A DNA stretch of 64,000 nt from Pseudoips prasinana (taxonomy: Eukaryota > Arthropoda > Insecta > Lepidoptera > Nolidae). Positions 43,683-54,269 of the stretch are shown in pieces. Location of the stretch: positions 17,923,001 through 17,987,000 of the forward strand of contig OX621241.1 in the NCBI GenBank assembly GCA_951640165.1, written 5' to 3'. The first letter of the stretch is position 1. Every line of letters starts with the position of its first letter. A model generated the notes under the pieces. That model had not been told where the DNA came from, ran no database searches, and saw only the letters and a program-made list of their open reading frames with translations. The position numbers and the translations under genes are program-made.

Positions 43683-44386
43683 AAACCGACCGTGTGCTAG
43701 TCGGACTCGCCCATGAAGGGTTCCGTAGCAGCAAGTATTTCAGTTGATTAAATGAAAGCAAATTGCGGTTTACGATTTATGACGTATTAAAAAAAACTAC
43801 TGGCTAGATCTGGTTCAAACCAATTTTCGTTGTTAGTTTGCATGGTAATGTATATCATATATTTTTTTTAGTTTTATCATTCTCTTATTTTAGAAGTTAC
43901 AGGGGGGGGGACACTCATTTTACCATTTTGGAAGTGTCTCTAGGGCAAACTATTCAGTTTAGAAAAAAATTATATTAGAAACCTCAATATCATTTTGAAG
44001 ACCTATCCATAGACACCGCACATGTGTACGATGAAAAATAAAAATTTTGAGTTTCTGTTCAATGTATGGGGACCCCCGAAAATTATTGTTCTTTTTCTAT
44101 TTTTGTGTAAAAGTCTTAATGCGGTTCACCGAATACATCTAGTTACCAATTTAAACAGTACAGCCTGGAAGAGATCGCACTTAGCGATAAGGCCGCCATT
44201 TGTACAATCTTAACATGCTCAAAGTTCTTTTTATGTATTATTTTTTGGTGTACAATAAAGAGTTACTTACTTACTCTTATAGTTTCGGAAAAAAGTGGCT
44301 GTGACATACGGACGGACAGACATACAGACAGACATGACGAATCTATAAGGGTTCCGTTTTTTGCCATTTGGCTACGGAACCCTAAA
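43683..44386 (+). repeat. GTGCGAGTCGGACTC / GGGTTCCGT repeat, interrupted copy
   Basis: Starts AAAAAACCGACCGTGTGC and GTCGGACTCGCCCATGAAGG, shares its interior with 27548-27902 inverted, and ends GACATGACGAATCTATAAGG and GGCTACGGAACCCTAA. It is split at about 44158 by a 115-bp LINE 3' end. Confidence 0.65.
44158..44272 (+). repeat. LINE 3' end inserted in the repeat at 43683
   Basis: CCTGGAAGAGATCGCACTTA, GATAAGGCCGCC, then TTTTGGTGTACAATAAAGAG and a (TTAC)n tail. The host text CAGTACAGC and CTCTTATAGTTTCGG is contiguous in the 27548 copy, so the insertion point is sharp; I see no convincing target duplication. Same family as 39925-40043. Confidence 0.65.
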
Positions 44387-44798
44387 AATGACCTTAAAAA
44401 CCGATCTGGTTTTTGGGATGTCTTGTGCAACTGTTGCTCAATTTGTACTTTAACGTAAAGTGCAAATTGACGATCGGCGAGGGCATTTTGTCAAAACTAA
44501 TGGTAACTAAGGGTCATAGACGGTGGCGTTGGTTGCGGTGCACTGGCGGTCATACACTTGGCAGGCAGATAACTCAGATTGTATACAGTGTCACGTGAGT
44601 TTCTAATCACCTTGACTATCTTTGCAGGATATGATAGGATGGAAAGGCAGTCGTGGCTTAATTTATTTGTGCGGAGAGATCACATCCCAGGGGTGCCACA
44701 AATTACTTTTTTAGATTTGGGTCGTAAATTTTCGTTAAGTCATGTAATTGAACAAATTTAGGGTTAGACTTATATTTTGAATACAAATATAATAATAT

Positions 44799-44905
44799 CG
44801 TCTAGGCCAAATTTCGACCACGGTGGCCACACAATATGGAGACTAGCCAACTGCGCAGGACGTATTATAGTGCACAAGTGTGTGCGCAAACATAGGGTCA
44901 TAGTC
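44799..44905 (-). mobile_element. tRNA-SINE 3' half (copy of the 7072 family)
   Basis: On the minus strand TTTGCGCACACACTTG, ATAATACGTCCTGCGCAG and GGCCACCGTGGTCGAAATTT match 7330-7420. The head is missing. Confidence 0.6.
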
Positions 44906-45018
44906 AGCTGATCTATGTATTTATATTGACAATAGGTATTCTTTTCTATTTATTTTCTAAATTAATGAACGTGTTGAACTTCAACTTGATGTTCTATACG
45001 TTGCGTTGTTCAGTTTCA

Positions 45019-45331
45019 TCTATACATATAATAAAATCGTAGTAAAAGTCAAAACTGTACATTGAATATTTTTTTAAAAGGATACTTGGGGCGTGATATT
45101 CAATCGATATCGAGCCAAAAATATAGTTTTTAGAATTTTTGTCTGTTTGTCTGTATATATGTCCGGGCTAAACTCCAAAAGTACTGCATGGATTTAGTTT
45201 AAATTTTGCATGAATATTACTAAGAGGTCGGGTCAACATATAGGCTACATATTATCACGCTATGACATACGGGGGAGGAGCTGTGATACTTTATAAAGTT
45301 TAACGCGGGTAAACCCGCGGGGCACAGCTAT
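45019..45331 (+). mobile_element. Non-autonomous Helitron, 313 bp, copy 2
   Basis: Starts TCTATACATATAATAAAATC after an A. Ends with the perfect hairpin CGCGGGTAAACCCGCG, then GGGCACAGCTA. Same internal text as 42710-43022. The final base is T rather than G, a point change in CTAG. Confidence 0.8.
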
Positions 45332-46255
45332 AGACAAATAAGCTTCTTAAGTTTCGTGCACTGTTTGTTGTCAGTCTCACATGTTTATCAGTTGTAGGTA
45401 TGGTTGTCATAGTACAGGCTCTGCCTAGTTTGGGATCAGCAGTGTGTTAGTTAGCCCTGAATATTCATTTTTAATTTATATTCTGGCACTGGATAAAACA
45501 ATCTGTAATGATATACATTATATACTGTTTTTTTATAATACTTAAGTATATGAAACAAATTGACATAGACATGGAAATTTGTAAAACCAAGGGAGAGCTC
45601 TTTTTAACAGTGGGTCACAGATAGGTACAGGCTAATAAGAAATAACAAATTATTGAATATAAGTCGATAAAAGAATGATGGCAAATAAGCAGATGGCGTT
45701 ATCTGCCTATTTTCCATAATTCTTTTGTGTACCTACCTAAACATCCAAATGCCGTGATGATCCATACTGATACAAGTGTCCAAACAGATACGTTTTTATG
45801 TACACAAAGAATTATACCGTGAACATTGTCGGGTCGATGCCAGCTTTATAACTGTCTTTATCGTATACCCGACTATCTAGATAGGTAAAATAAGGCCAGT
45901 TGCACTTAAAAGGCCTTGATGAAGGCTATAAAAACGGTTTTGTTAAAAACCGTAGGTAACATACTTTCATAACGGATATAATAGTATAAGATGGTATTGT
46001 AACTATACTTATATCTACATATAAACGGTATTATCATAGATGTTTAATAGTAGATAGCTGCATAAAGTGTTGTTTTGGGGACCGAGCTTTATCGAGAGCT
46101 CTTCGAACACGAGTGGAGCGATAACTTTAGTAGAAACAACAAGGAATTAACCTTATGCAGCCACGCATTGCATCAAAAGCTACGCTAAACCTACGCAACT
46201 TTCCTCTCTCTCTTTCCTAGTTTACTAACACACGTGTGTTGAAATTTATCAATAA
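45332..46255. other. Intergenic stretch with a SINE 3' fragment
   Basis: At 45400-45485 TCATAGTACAGGCTCTGCC and TAGTTTGGGATCAG match the SINE tail of 36743-37000. Elsewhere no gene was recognised. Confidence 0.35.
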
Positions 46256-46361
46256 CAAGCTATGCCCCGCGGTTTCACCCGCGTTAAAGTAGTTCCGGTG
46301 TACAAGAGTAACAAGCATACATTTATACTCACAAATTTTCGCGTTTATAATATTAGTAGGA
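46256..46361 (-). mobile_element. Miniature Helitron (106 bp), minus strand
   Basis: Minus-strand start TCCTACTAATATTATAAA (46360) and end at the hairpin CGCGGGTGAAACCGCG, GGGCATAGCTTG. It contains both termini and almost nothing between. A second copy of the 5' terminus follows at 46619. Confidence 0.6.
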
Positions 46362-46388
46362 TGTGTGCCTCTGGCGGTTATGGCAGTA

Positions 46389-46619
46389 CACGCCGGAATA
46401 GCTCGCAGATGGTAGATTTTTTCCTACTTACTTGACATTTATCGTCATATTTTGGACAATTCACACAATATCTTTATAAATTGTACCGTATGTGTTATTC
46501 TGATGCATAAGCTATATTACTGTAAAGTTTCATTAAAATCCATTCAGTAGTTTTTACGTGAAAGAGTAACAAACATCCATCCATACTTACAAACTTTCGC
46601 GTTTATAATATTAGTAGGA
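46389..46619 (-). mobile_element. Second Helitron 5' end of the same family
   Basis: Starts at 46619 with TCCTACTAATATTATAAACG and continues with AAAGTTTGTAAGTATGG and AACTACTGAATGG, the typical 5' part of this family. It runs into the miniature copy at 46361, so the two 5' ends lie head to tail. Either one inserted beside the other, or the outer element lost its own 3' end. Confidence 0.5.
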
Positions 46620-46654
46620 TTGTCTTGTATCAATGGTAGGACAATAATACACCT

Positions 46655-46850
46655 CACCGAACGGTAAGCGATCGGTGAGTTTGAGCACCTAGGCTCACTG
46701 TCAGTCCATAGACGGGTGAACACCAAAGTGGCTTAATTTCTGAGCGTCTCCGTGCTTCGGAGGGCACGTTAAGCTGTCGGTCCCAATTGTAGTCATTAAA
46801 CAACAATCGTTAAGCCCTGTCAGAGGCCTACTGGGCGGCTTGAACAACTC
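46655..46850 (+). repeat. 5S rRNA-headed SINE, second copy
   Basis: The head CGATCGGTGAGTTTGAGCAC and TGTCAGTCCATAGACGGG aligns with the 5S A box, intermediate element and C box. The body has TGCTTCGGAGGGCACGTTAA, GCTGTCGGTCCC, CAATCGTTAAGCCC and GAGGCCTACTGGGCGGC, then TTGAACAACTCTGACAC. It is better preserved in the body than the copy at 2928-3125. Confidence 0.6.
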
Positions 46851-47082
46851 TGACACTAAAATAACCACTGGCTATACCATAAATAAGTAGGTTAATAAGC
46901 GCATCTGTTACTCGCCACCAAACCAGGTAGTAGTTAGCTATAATAAATCTGCAGGAGATATGTTTATGATGTATGCCATGTAGTTCTACGTAAATATTTA
47001 GGTGATAAATAGGCCTATTCATAATGGATAAGTGTAAATTAAATAATTGTTATCATAGGTTTAAAATAATTAATTTCGCATG

Positions 47083-47136
47083 AAAACCTACAGTATTGTT
47101 ACTTAGAATCTCATTATAAGTGAACTACTGTAGGTT
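47083..47136. repeat. Small hairpin
   Basis: AAAACCTACAGTA at 47083-47095 and its exact complement at 47124-47136 around 28 bases. It probably marks the ends or core of a tiny MITE; no family assigned. Confidence 0.55.
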
Positions 47137-47402
47137 TTGATTCATCATAAATATTATTATGTTTATTATTTTACCTCTAACATGTTGAAAATTCTGTATT
47201 GTATTTAATGTAATATACGGTAGGTAATCGTATTTTTTATGTCTAGTTTGAATACACTTATCATAGTTATTACAGCATCTGGTAGACTATTGAACAGCTG
47301 TGCTCCCTGAAACAATAGAGTATTTTACAGTAGTTAGTCCGTGCAGTCCTTTGCTGGAGTTTGTTTTTATTTCTTAAGTTCTGTATGAGTTATATTACTT
47401 AC

Positions 47403-47445
47403 TAGCTGAGCCCGCGACTTTGTTCGCTTGGTTGTCGAAACCTCG
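47403..47445 (-). mobile_element. Helitron 3' end fragment
   Basis: On the minus strand it ends GCGAACAAAGTCGCGGGC, TCAGCTAG, then T. The hairpin and CTAG/T junction fit a Helitron terminus. The rest of 46851-48389 shows no gene; the frame at 48173-48391 is not supported. Confidence 0.5.
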
Positions 47446-48631
47446 TCATTTAGATAAGAGTAAGGAAGCTAAAAGATTATAATGGAAGCCACGTACCTAC
47501 TAATAAAAAAATGCGTATTAAGGACTTATAACTATATTCAATGAGACACTTATATTAATGCTTCTCTATATACCTACTATGTAAACGGTAGAATCACCCC
47601 GAGCATTAAATAAGGTCTTTTTCGCATTTCAGCTACGAGGTGAAAGGTTTGTTTTTTTCTAGGTGGCATTTTCAAGGAAAATAGCAAACCAACCTAAATC
47701 AAATACTTATTTTGAATTAAGTGTTAGGTAAAAAACCACAACACTAGAAATTACCGAAAAGCTATATGTTTACGAACTTTAAACAATGAACTGCCAGTCG
47801 GACAGGCTCGAAATAATTTAAATTCGAATCATGTATGTGCCGCGGGACAAACAAATTGCCAGCATAAACCTTCTAACTAAAGACACTTTACCAAAACCAA
47901 CCTTTGCATAAATTTATTTGCCTACAAAACCACAGCTCTTTTTACCAATTTTGAAGAATAAACTAACTTTTTAGACAACCAAGACCTTTTTGCGAAACTA
48001 TTCGAAACATTCAGACCGCGTTTAGAAAAAATAACGTCATATGCACAACGACATTTATCGAGTACCTATGGAGTTCAACTATCAATGTTAGTTCTGCAGG
48101 TAACCGAATAGCGAGCGTGATTTTTATTCTTGAACTCTTTAAAATCTAATATCTAACAAAAGACTGGAAAGGATGAATCAAAAACTAAGTAATACTTCAA
48201 GTTGTGTATCATTTTTACGTGTAAAAGTTATGTACATTGCTTTCGTCCTTTTTTACGTGAAGCACAGACAAACAGATAAAAATACAAAAATGCTGGAGAT
48301 GGGTTCTGTTGGTTACTCTGTAACAAACGGGCCATTTTTTTGGAATTATTTCGATGTAGGTACAAACGAATTCTCTACAGATTTATTATAATAAAATTAA
48401 AATAAAATTTATTGTTTCATAAATGGTTGCACTTAGATATTTAAGGTGACACTGGAACCCGCACTAGGATACCCTGGGTTGCAGGATCCAGTCTCGTCCG
48501 TCGAGGATTATTTTACAATAAAAATGTGCTTAAAAAATATTCTTCAGGTTACAGAATTAAATAATTAAAATTAAGTTTTGGTACATTACTTCTAAATTCT
48601 GAGTACTGTATAGATCATTGTATGTACTACA

Positions 48632-48663
<32 letters not shown>
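48632..48663. repeat. (GT)n(GA)n microsatellite
   Basis: About nine GT units run directly into about seven GA units, inside the LINE 3' UTR. Likely length-polymorphic. Confidence 0.9.
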
Positions 48664-48992
48664 TTTGTGTGTGTGCGGGAGTGTGCATGTGTGGGGTGTG
48701 GATATGTGAGTGCAGGTAAATACATAATTATATTATGTGTGCATGTATAGGTGAAGCCATGTGCAAGTTAGTTATTAGTTATGATTTTCTCGGTTTCTAT
48801 ATAATTTAGTCTTAAGAGCCAATCACTAACTAGTTTTTTACATGCGAACTTGGTTAGTTGCAGTATGTTCAATTTACTGTTAGCCATTTTATACAATCGG
48901 GGTCCAACACAGGTAAAAGCTTTATTGCCGAACTTAGTTTGGAAGAGCCTCTGTGGCAGGTTTCTTTTCTGCGTGAGCGTTGGTCAGTAACC

Positions 48993-50105
48993 TTAGTAAC
49001 TAGGTAATGCCGTTTTGTGGAACTTAAGGATGACTGTCAGAATATACAGTTGGCGCACTGTTAGCACTCCTATCTTTTGATACAGCGCGAGGTAGCGAAT
49101 ACCTAGTTTGTAAGACACTTTTTGTATAGCTCTTTGTTCTATTGTTATAAAATAACTTTTTGCAGCTGTACCCCATATTAAGATGCAGTAATTTAATATT
49201 GCCTGACACAAAGCAAAGTAGGTAATTTTGAGGATCTTATGGTCTGCTATATGTGCAAGTCTTTTAAATACGTAGAGAAGTTTCCTGACGCGAGAAGTTA
49301 CTGATTCTATTCGATTTCTCCACGTCAAGTGCTTATTAATGATTATGCCAAGGTACCTTATGCTACTAACTTGCTCAAATTCAGGACACCTACAGTTGCC
49401 ACTCGAACCATCATTGCATTGGTGAAATTTTAGTGCCGAATTTGTGGGAGCTGCGGTTTTTCTGGTGACTGAGAAGTTGACTATTTTAGTTTTTCCGACG
49501 TTTAGGGTAAGGAGATTGTGCTGTAACCAATTAGAGACAGTTTTCATTCCAGCTTCTGCGGCATTATAGGTTTCCTCCCAGGTATCACCGTGGAAAATTA
49601 TGGCTGTATCGTCCGCGTATGCTGAGATTTGAGCATTATGGAGATTTAGTGAACAGAGACCATTGACGTACAAGAGAAACAAAGTAGGACCGAGGACACT
49701 CCTTTGGGGTACCCAGTACTTCACTTTCGCTAAGGAGCTCTGATATTCACCCAGGCGAACCCTTTGTACACGATCAGTGAGATAGGACCTGAACCATTCC
49801 AAGGCAGTGCCCCTAATACCCAAAAGTTCCATTTTCTTTAGAAGTATAGGCCAGGACACGGTATCGAAGGCTTTGGCGAGGTCAAGGAAGACACCGAGAC
49901 ACTTTTTTCCACTATCAAGTTTACTAATAATATGTTCGACTAGGCTAGTTACTACATCCTCCGTTGACCTGCCATTCCGAAAGCCATACTGGTTGTCTGT
50001 TAATAATTGTTTCTTCTCCAAGTACGTCAATAGTCTCTTGTTAACCAGTTTCTCAAGTATTTTAGACAGTGACGTCAATAGTGAGATTGCTCGGTAATTG
50101 GACAC
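48993..50105 (-). pseudogene. LINE reverse transcriptase fragment
   Basis: 370 codons without a stop. Seen in order: SNYRAISLLTSLSKILEKL (RT block 1), QYGFRNGRSTEDVV, GVFLDLAKAFDTVSW (first catalytic Asp), VPQRSVLGPTLFLLYVN, ISAYADDTAIIF (catalytic Asp pair), LTLNVGKTKIVNFS and RYLGIIINKHLTW, then the thumb. Non-LTR elements usually have G-V-P-Q-G-S; here it is W-V-P-Q-R-S, two changes at conserved glycines that would weaken activity. It lacks the N-terminal endonuclease, so it is a dead copy despite the open frame. Confidence 0.8.
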
Positions 50106-50260
50106 AATGTAGGTATAGATAAATTATCTCCAAACACAGAGCAAATAATCGTGTTCATCAGACAAAGATTTGTCCCGAGTGGAATCCAATCTAATTCACG
50201 ACCTCTGGCTTAGGAGTCAGGCTCACTTACTAGACCAACAGGCCATTGATGGTATATCTG
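50106..50260 (-). mobile_element. tRNA-derived SINE, minus strand
   Basis: On the minus strand the head has TGGCCTGTTGGTCTAGTAAG (A box) and GAGGTCGTGAATTAGATTG (B box). It is followed by CGGGACAAATCTTTGTCTG, GAACACGATTATTTGCTCTG and TTATCTATACCTACA. It abuts the 5' end of the LINE at 50105. Confidence 0.55.
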
Positions 50261-50571
50261 ATATATTAATGTCCACCATATCGAGTAAACGTGTTCAATG
50301 CACTAATTACAAACATAACACCACAAAGTCGTGCTTTAAGTGAATTGTAAATACCTACTTATATACATGTTTCAAGTAGGTATATCAGGTCGTAAAGGAA
50401 TGCATTAATGAAATGACTTATAAGGGTCATCAGAAGTTAAAAATATTGACCTAGATTTCATAGAATTTAATGTTTTGTGGTATTTTTGCCACACATAAAT
50501 GTATGTATGTATGTAGGTATACTATTTTGCAATAAATAATGGATACAATTTTATGAACTTAAATATATATA

Positions 50572-50617
50572 CAAAAATGTCTGTCGCTACGCACATACAT
50601 AGCGACAGACATTTTTG
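50572..50617. repeat. Perfect 17-bp hairpin with 12-base loop
   Basis: CAAAAATGTCTGTCGCT at 50572-50588 is exactly reversed at 50601-50617. This is the only clear structure between the SINE and the AKAP10 gene; whether it is transcribed is unknown. Confidence 0.8.
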
Positions 50618-51360
50618 AATATCCATAGGTACCTACAACGCAACGTGCCAATCAGCTGCCGCACTATGTTTGTTGAGTAAATTTTTCGCATGTTTGATTT
50701 GTTGATGACTGTTGAGATTCTTTAAGTTAACATCTGTAAAACTCATAGATTGGAATAAAAAGTTTGAAGTTTGATTCGTCTCATAGGTAGATTGAGTTGA
50801 TAATATAAACATCCCACAATAAAAATTTACCTGTTATACCTACCTATAACAATGGATTGCCAAACCATGAAACATCGAAAACTGGGGAATCAGAAAATAA
50901 TATTGGTAGCCCCGCGACTTACATGACATTCTAGAGTCTCTGATTAGTATATAGTTATCTGTGTTCTAGAGTTGTGTGTGGCGCCAACGCGAAAAAGGAC
51001 GTATAAATTTAGGATTTTTTTTCATTTTATAACACTGACACTGACGTAAATTCGAGTTTTTAAAGTTAAACTTCTTTATACACACTTGACGAGACCGTTA
51101 CGAAAGTGTGAACGGGTGAGGCGAATGGGAGTTTTAAGTTAATGAAGGTTTCTTTTTGTCATAGCCTGTTACGTTTCATATAATTACGTTTTACTTCAGC
51201 GTTTAGTTCAATGCACAATCGTTTTATTATATGTACTTGACTCTGACCGTGACTAGATGAAATAAACGCTGCATACATTTTATAATGAAACCATTACTTA
51301 CAACGAATGAAAGATTTAATGTCCATGGTCAAAAAATAAATTAAAAATAACGACGTCTAG

Positions 51361-51559
51361 TTTGACAGCTCATTTAATTTGACAGTGACATCTGTATTGT
51401 AATGTAAACGTAATCCACTACTATACACAAATTGTTTTCATTTTCCTATTATTGTTTACGCTTATGGTCATAAAACACACTTATGAAGAGCTTACGTAGA
51501 CTTCTTCTTCGGTTGTTTATAACGCCAATCGACACGTATAACGAAGAATACATACCAAA
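51361..51559 (+). promoter_or_regulatory. Probable AKAP10 promoter and 5' leader region
   Basis: Two TTTGACAG motifs lie at 51359-51367 and 51378-51386, the second reading TTTGACAGTGACA, within 200 bases of the start codon. This type of TGACAGTGACA text is frequent near lepidopteran transcription starts, from my general knowledge. No TATA box is evident. Confidence 0.35.
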
Positions 51560-51584
51560 ATGATCAAATTTTGGAAAAGTGCTG
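51560..51584 (+). CDS. AKAP10: AKAP10, exon 1 (coding part)
   Basis: ATG at 51560 opens eight codons (MIKFWKSA) plus one base, then donor GTAGTG. The 81-bp intron ends in TTCCAG at 51665. The phase-1 junction links cleanly to AAKGKSG in exon 2. The short N-terminus with a hydrophobic/basic start then KGK resembles the start of vertebrate AKAP10. Confidence 0.65.
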
Positions 51585-51665
51585 GTAGTGCATTTATTTT
51601 GTTGTTACGTTCATATACGCCGTAATACTAGTATGATTCACTCTAAGAATTATATTAAATTCCAG

Positions 51666-51770
51666 CGAAAGGTAAATCAGGATGCCCGGTACGCCCACCA
51701 GAACAGAGAACGTCAAGGCCTGACATCACAAGTCTTATAAATACACAATTACTGCTTGAAGATAATGAAG
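51666..51770 (+). CDS. AKAP10: AKAP10, exon 2
   Basis: 105 bases between TTCCAG and GTGAGT, both consensus. Encodes a basic, Ser/Pro-rich linker (GCPVRPPEQRTSRPDITSL) leading to the first RGS region. It ends one base into an Asp codon that is completed in exon 3, so the frame is continuous. Confidence 0.8.
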
Positions 51771-51854
51771 GTGAGTTTGTATTCTTATCCTGTTACAAAT
51801 ATCGAAGTTCTTATTCAATATTACCTTGACTATAGTATTTTGTTATTGTTTTAG

Positions 51855-53356
51855 ATCCAAAACAAATATTTGAAAAGAACTCTAAGTTATCACTAAGCTT
51901 ACATGATATTCTTGTTGATAGAAAAGCTATCAAATATTTCGTTCAATTCATGGAAACAATAGGAAAGGATGCACTTTTAAAATGTTGGTTGGAGATAGAA
52001 GATTTTAAATTGAAGATATTGAATATAAAAAGTACCAATGATTATGATAGTTGCAACAAGGTAAATCGAACTAAAAGTTTGGCTTTAGAGTGTGAGCGTG
52101 TATCGAAGCAAGATAGCAAAGAAGTTAAATCACATAGATTTAGCTGGAGAGAAAAGAATGATGTAGATTCTAGCACTAGTAATACGAAGCATATGAGAGA
52201 ATGTTCCATAAGTTCATGTGGCAACTTAACTGAACATTTCCAAACTCATAATGTTGATTCCAGTGACAATAAGCATAATTACACTGAAGAAGCTATAAGA
52301 ATATTCAAAAAATATGTTGCTTTAGAAGCTCCATGTCAACTAGACTTACCTGACAATTATAGAAAATCTGTTATTTCTAATATATGCCAACCGGAAGGAC
52401 AAGTAAAAGAAGATTGCTTTAACCCCGTACAAGATATTCTGTTTAAACAAATGGAAAACAACCATTTAGATGATTTCCTCAAGAGCCCTTTATATATAAA
52501 AGCACAAATAGACATATTGACTAGTGACTCTCTCACTCTTAGAGATATTTTATTCAATGAGACCATATTGTTTTATTTCACAGAATTCTTAGAACAAGAA
52601 TCTTGCAGGGTATTATTAGAATTTTTAATGGCAATCATGAACTTTAGAGATAATCTTATTAATGGCAACATGACAAGTGCTGATCAAGCTCAAGCAGATG
52701 CCATAGTTATATATGACAAGTATTTTTCCCTGCAAGCCACACACCCCATTGGCTTCCCAACTGACATTCGGTTAAACATTGAAAGTGCTATATGTAGAGA
52801 AGAGGGCCCACTTCCAACATGCTTTGATCAGCCATACCTAATTGTTTTTAGGACACTCACTCAATATGTTAAATCATTCTTAGAATCTGAATTATATTTT
52901 AAATATTTATCAGAAATGATTCGATCTGTGGATAACAGTTGGTCATTACATCACAAGTCACATTCTGATTGCAGCAGTGAATTTAGTATTAGTACTCAGA
53001 ATACTCTCCTTGCTATGGGAGACCCAGTCTTCCGTAAGAAAAAACGCAACCTCTCTGTACCTGACATGACAATAGACTCTAATCAGCTTTATAATGCCGA
53101 TGCTTTATGGCAAAGAAGTAGACAAGACGGTTTGAGCCTCGGTAGAGTTAATAGTTTGGGCAGATTTGAATCAAAATTTGAGCCTGATCCCGATAAGAAA
53201 GATAAGTCTGTATTAAGAAAGATGGTAAACCGGTTTGTATCAGCAAACCATTCTAAAGTAGAAGAAGAAATGGCCTGGCAGATTGCACACATGATTGTTA
53301 AAGATGTAACCGATTTGACGATGGCCCCACCGGATAACGAACATGATGATATGTGA
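51855..53356 (+). CDS. AKAP10: AKAP10 (D-AKAP2), exon 3: RGS domains and PKA-binding helix
   Basis: AKAP10 anchors protein kinase A through its regulatory subunits and binds Rab GTPases through its RGS-like domains, at endosomes and mitochondria. Exon 3 carries 500 of about 543 residues. The first RGS region (about 57-240) starts LSLHDILVDRKAIKYFVQFM and is split by a ~75-residue Ser/Lys-rich insert, as in vertebrates. The second RGS domain (about 271-400) contains ILFYFTEFLEQESC, YDKYFSLQATHPIGF and SAICREEGPLPTCF. Near the C-terminus (about 512-532) lies the amphipathic PKA helix VEEEMAWQIAHMIVKDV. The vertebrate C-terminal PDZ ligand is not present; the protein ends NEHDDM. No introns interrupt the RGS domains, which is compact for the family. 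Poly(A) signal at 53420. Confidence 0.93.
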
Positions 53357-53419
53357 TAGTTGTCATTTAATTACATATGTTTTGTAAATCAATGATAATG
53401 TATATATAAAATTATGAAT

Positions 53420-53425
53420 AATAAA
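53420..53425 (+). terminator. Poly(A) signal of AKAP10
   Basis: AATAAA 64 bases after the stop, in the text GAATAATAAAAGATTATATT; it would give a very short 3' UTR. Confidence 0.6.
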
Positions 53426-54269
53426 AGATTATATTTCATTAATATGAGGTTAACTGAATTCTACCAAGTCCATTTTGATAATAGAAGTTATCTTATTGCT
53501 ATTGCTATTTCATTCACACACTAGATGTCACTGTTAGCTTCAATTAATTTCTGAAAAAAGAGCACAAATACTTGGAGAGGTATTTCTGAATTTCCCTATA
53601 AAAAAAAAAAATAATTAAAGAAACACATAGCAAACCTATGATGTAAGTTGTTCTTGATGTGGTTAAAATTTTATATATATGACGTTTACAGCTAGCCTAG
53701 AAGGCTTCCACAGCTTCACCGGACCAGTGTCGCGAGCGGGGCTCAAGCCATGTTGCAAATTAGCCTAGAATCTAACTAACCCTCACCCGAGAAGACCTAC
53801 TGTTGGAGCGGTTAGTGACGTGATGCTTGAAAGAGTCGACTTTTATATTTGCTATTGGTCCAACATAGGTCCATCTGCCAACGTGGCAAAAGAATAAGTT
53901 ATCTAGAGGCCCCGTTATCGAATGCTGAATCCACGTGAGTTCTGGGTGCGCCGCAGAAAAGAAGCTTAGGCATGCTAACGATTTATTGTCGTCACTCGCG
54001 TTGCTCTCTTCTGACATTCTAGTGTTTAGTTATTAAAATCTGGCCTTTACTATGTAATATTACTGAGTCCGCGATTTTTTTACAAGATGTTTGATGAAAA
54101 AATCAGACATCTATTCGTAAATTACTTATGATTTTGCCAACGCCAAAATGTATATTTTGTACTGTATTTCTTTAGATTTTTGCATTGCATTTTTATAGAC
54201 ATTGTTTACGGTAAACATAGATAAAATACTAGTGGCTCAAGACCACGACTCATCTATTTGTGAGAGAAT
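53426..54269. other. Intergenic stretch after AKAP10
   Basis: No supportable gene. GC rises at 53690-54020, where an 81-codon minus-strand frame lies, but it has no motif. GTGAGAGAAT at 54260-54269 is the left target duplication of the next element. Confidence 0.35.

Larger units (their letters stand above)
48390..50105 (-). mobile_element. Jockey/CR1-group LINE, 5'-truncated
   Basis: Contains a 370-codon reverse transcriptase frame (48993-50105) followed by a 3' UTR of about 600 bp. The UTR includes the (GT)n(GA)n run at 48632-48663 and the text GGCACTCAGGGTATCC-like near 48460. It ends in an AT-rich repeat tail (AATAAATTTTATTTTAATTT on the minus strand). Endonuclease and ORF1 are absent. 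The 5' boundary adjoins a SINE at 50106. Confidence 0.75.

Noticed and set aside
48632..48663. CRISPR-like or regulatory repeat array
   Set aside because: It is a plain dinucleotide microsatellite; no spaced repeats of CRISPR type occur anywhere in the window.
53772..54017. 81-codon minus-strand frame after AKAP10
   Set aside because: ATG-started and GC-richer than its surroundings, but no motif, no splice context and no recognisable relative; it may be chance.
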